6,830 nucleotides of DNA, taken from assembly GCA_003485905.1 (NCBI GenBank), contig DNHK01000087.1, positions 1 through 6,830 on the forward strand, in the 5' to 3' direction. The position numbers and the translations under genes were made by a program. Positions within the stretch are counted from its first letter, which is position 1. The number at the start of each line of letters is the position of its first letter. The notes beneath the pieces were generated by a model. That model did not search any database, was not told the origin of the DNA, and saw only the letters and a program-made list of their open reading frames with translations. Shown piece after piece: positions 6,776-6,830 of this stretch. This DNA comes from Gammaproteobacteria bacterium (GTDB lineage Bacteria; Pseudomonadota; Gammaproteobacteria; Arenicellales; Arenicellaceae).

Positions 6776-6806
6776 TTTCCATAAAACTCTACGGGCTCTA
6801 TGGAAA
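6776..6806 (-). terminator. Possible hairpin downstream of the minus-strand tRNA
   Basis: TTTCCATA (6776-6783) and TATGGAAA (6799-6806) form a perfect 8-base-pair stem with a 15-base loop. On the minus strand it lies 3 bases after the tRNA CCA end, where a terminator or processing hairpin would be expected. The bases following it on that strand (GGTTGTTGTTCT) are only moderately T-rich, so termination is tentative. Confidence 0.35.
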
Positions 6807-6809
6807 AAT

Positions 6810-6830
6810 TGGCGTCCCGAAGAGGATTCG
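6810..6830 (-). tRNA. 3' end of a tRNA gene, cut by the window end (possibly tRNA-Glu)
   Basis: The minus strand of the last 21 bases reads as the end of a tRNA: T-loop CGAAT, T-stem strand CCTCT, acceptor strand TCGGGAC, discriminator G and encoded CCA. The 5' acceptor strand should then be GTCCCGA, beyond the window. A GTCCC start with G discriminator and CCA resembles bacterial tRNA-Glu, but an arginine tRNA is also possible; the anticodon is not in the window. The T loop runs on correctly here, unlike in the copy at 6644-6664. The tRNA is transcribed towards the aminotransferase gene, so the two units converge. Confidence 0.7.

Larger units (their letters stand above)
6605..6784 (+). other. 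59-codon open frame, probably not a gene
   Basis: An ATG at 6605 opens a frame to TAA at 6782-6784. The frame runs through the tRNA-end copy, the GC-rich hairpin block and the direct repeats described below. It has no convincing ribosome site and no recognised domain, and its sequence is fully explained by structured non-coding DNA. I regard it as a spurious open frame, of the kind often annotated over tRNA-flanking repeats. Confidence 0.25.

Noticed and set aside
6605..6784. A 59-residue protein gene
   Set aside because: The frame is fully overlaid by hairpins, repeats and a tRNA-end copy, has no clear ribosome site and no recognisable domain.

Overview
The window carries six protein-coding genes, all on the + strand, followed by a structured intergenic stretch that ends in the 3' end of a minus-strand tRNA gene. 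The composition is moderate in GC. The protein types (a diheme c4-like cytochrome, a DUF6152 protein, YtcJ-like exported amidohydrolases and a Tpa-like aminotransferase) and genome-encoded CCA at the tRNA end suggest a proteobacterium, most likely a heterotrophic, possibly marine, gammaproteobacterium. That placement is inference from gene content; there is no phylogenetic marker in the window.

Layout: (1) 1-858, C-terminal half of an amidohydrolase cut by the window start; (2) 921-1664, exported diheme cytochrome c; (3) 1661-2308, exported six-cysteine protein with ricin-type beta-trefoil features, sharing a 4-base ATGA overlap with the cytochrome gene; (4) 2335-3948, complete exported amidohydrolase, a paralogue of gene 1; (5) 4030-5079, exported DUF6152 domain joined to a second domain; (6) 5161-6543, cytoplasmic class III aminotransferase that reads like taurine-pyruvate aminotransferase; (7) 6544-6830, no convincing protein gene, but hairpins, a GC-rich block, direct repeats, and two exact copies of a tRNA 3' end 164 bases apart, the second being a probable real tRNA gene that runs off the window.

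Genes 2 to 5 all have signal peptides (gene 1 has lost its N-terminus), so the core of the cluster is a periplasmic set: two metal-dependent hydrolases, an electron carrier, a probable ligand-binding protein and a DUF6152 protein. A plausible but untested reading is that they process an amide-type or related organic compound outside the inner membrane, and that the cytoplasmic aminotransferase deals with an amine such as taurine. Nothing in the sequence fixes the substrate. No classic mobile element, CRISPR array or defence system is seen. The least explained parts are the amidohydrolase/cytochrome/trefoil arrangement and the tRNA-end duplication at the right edge.
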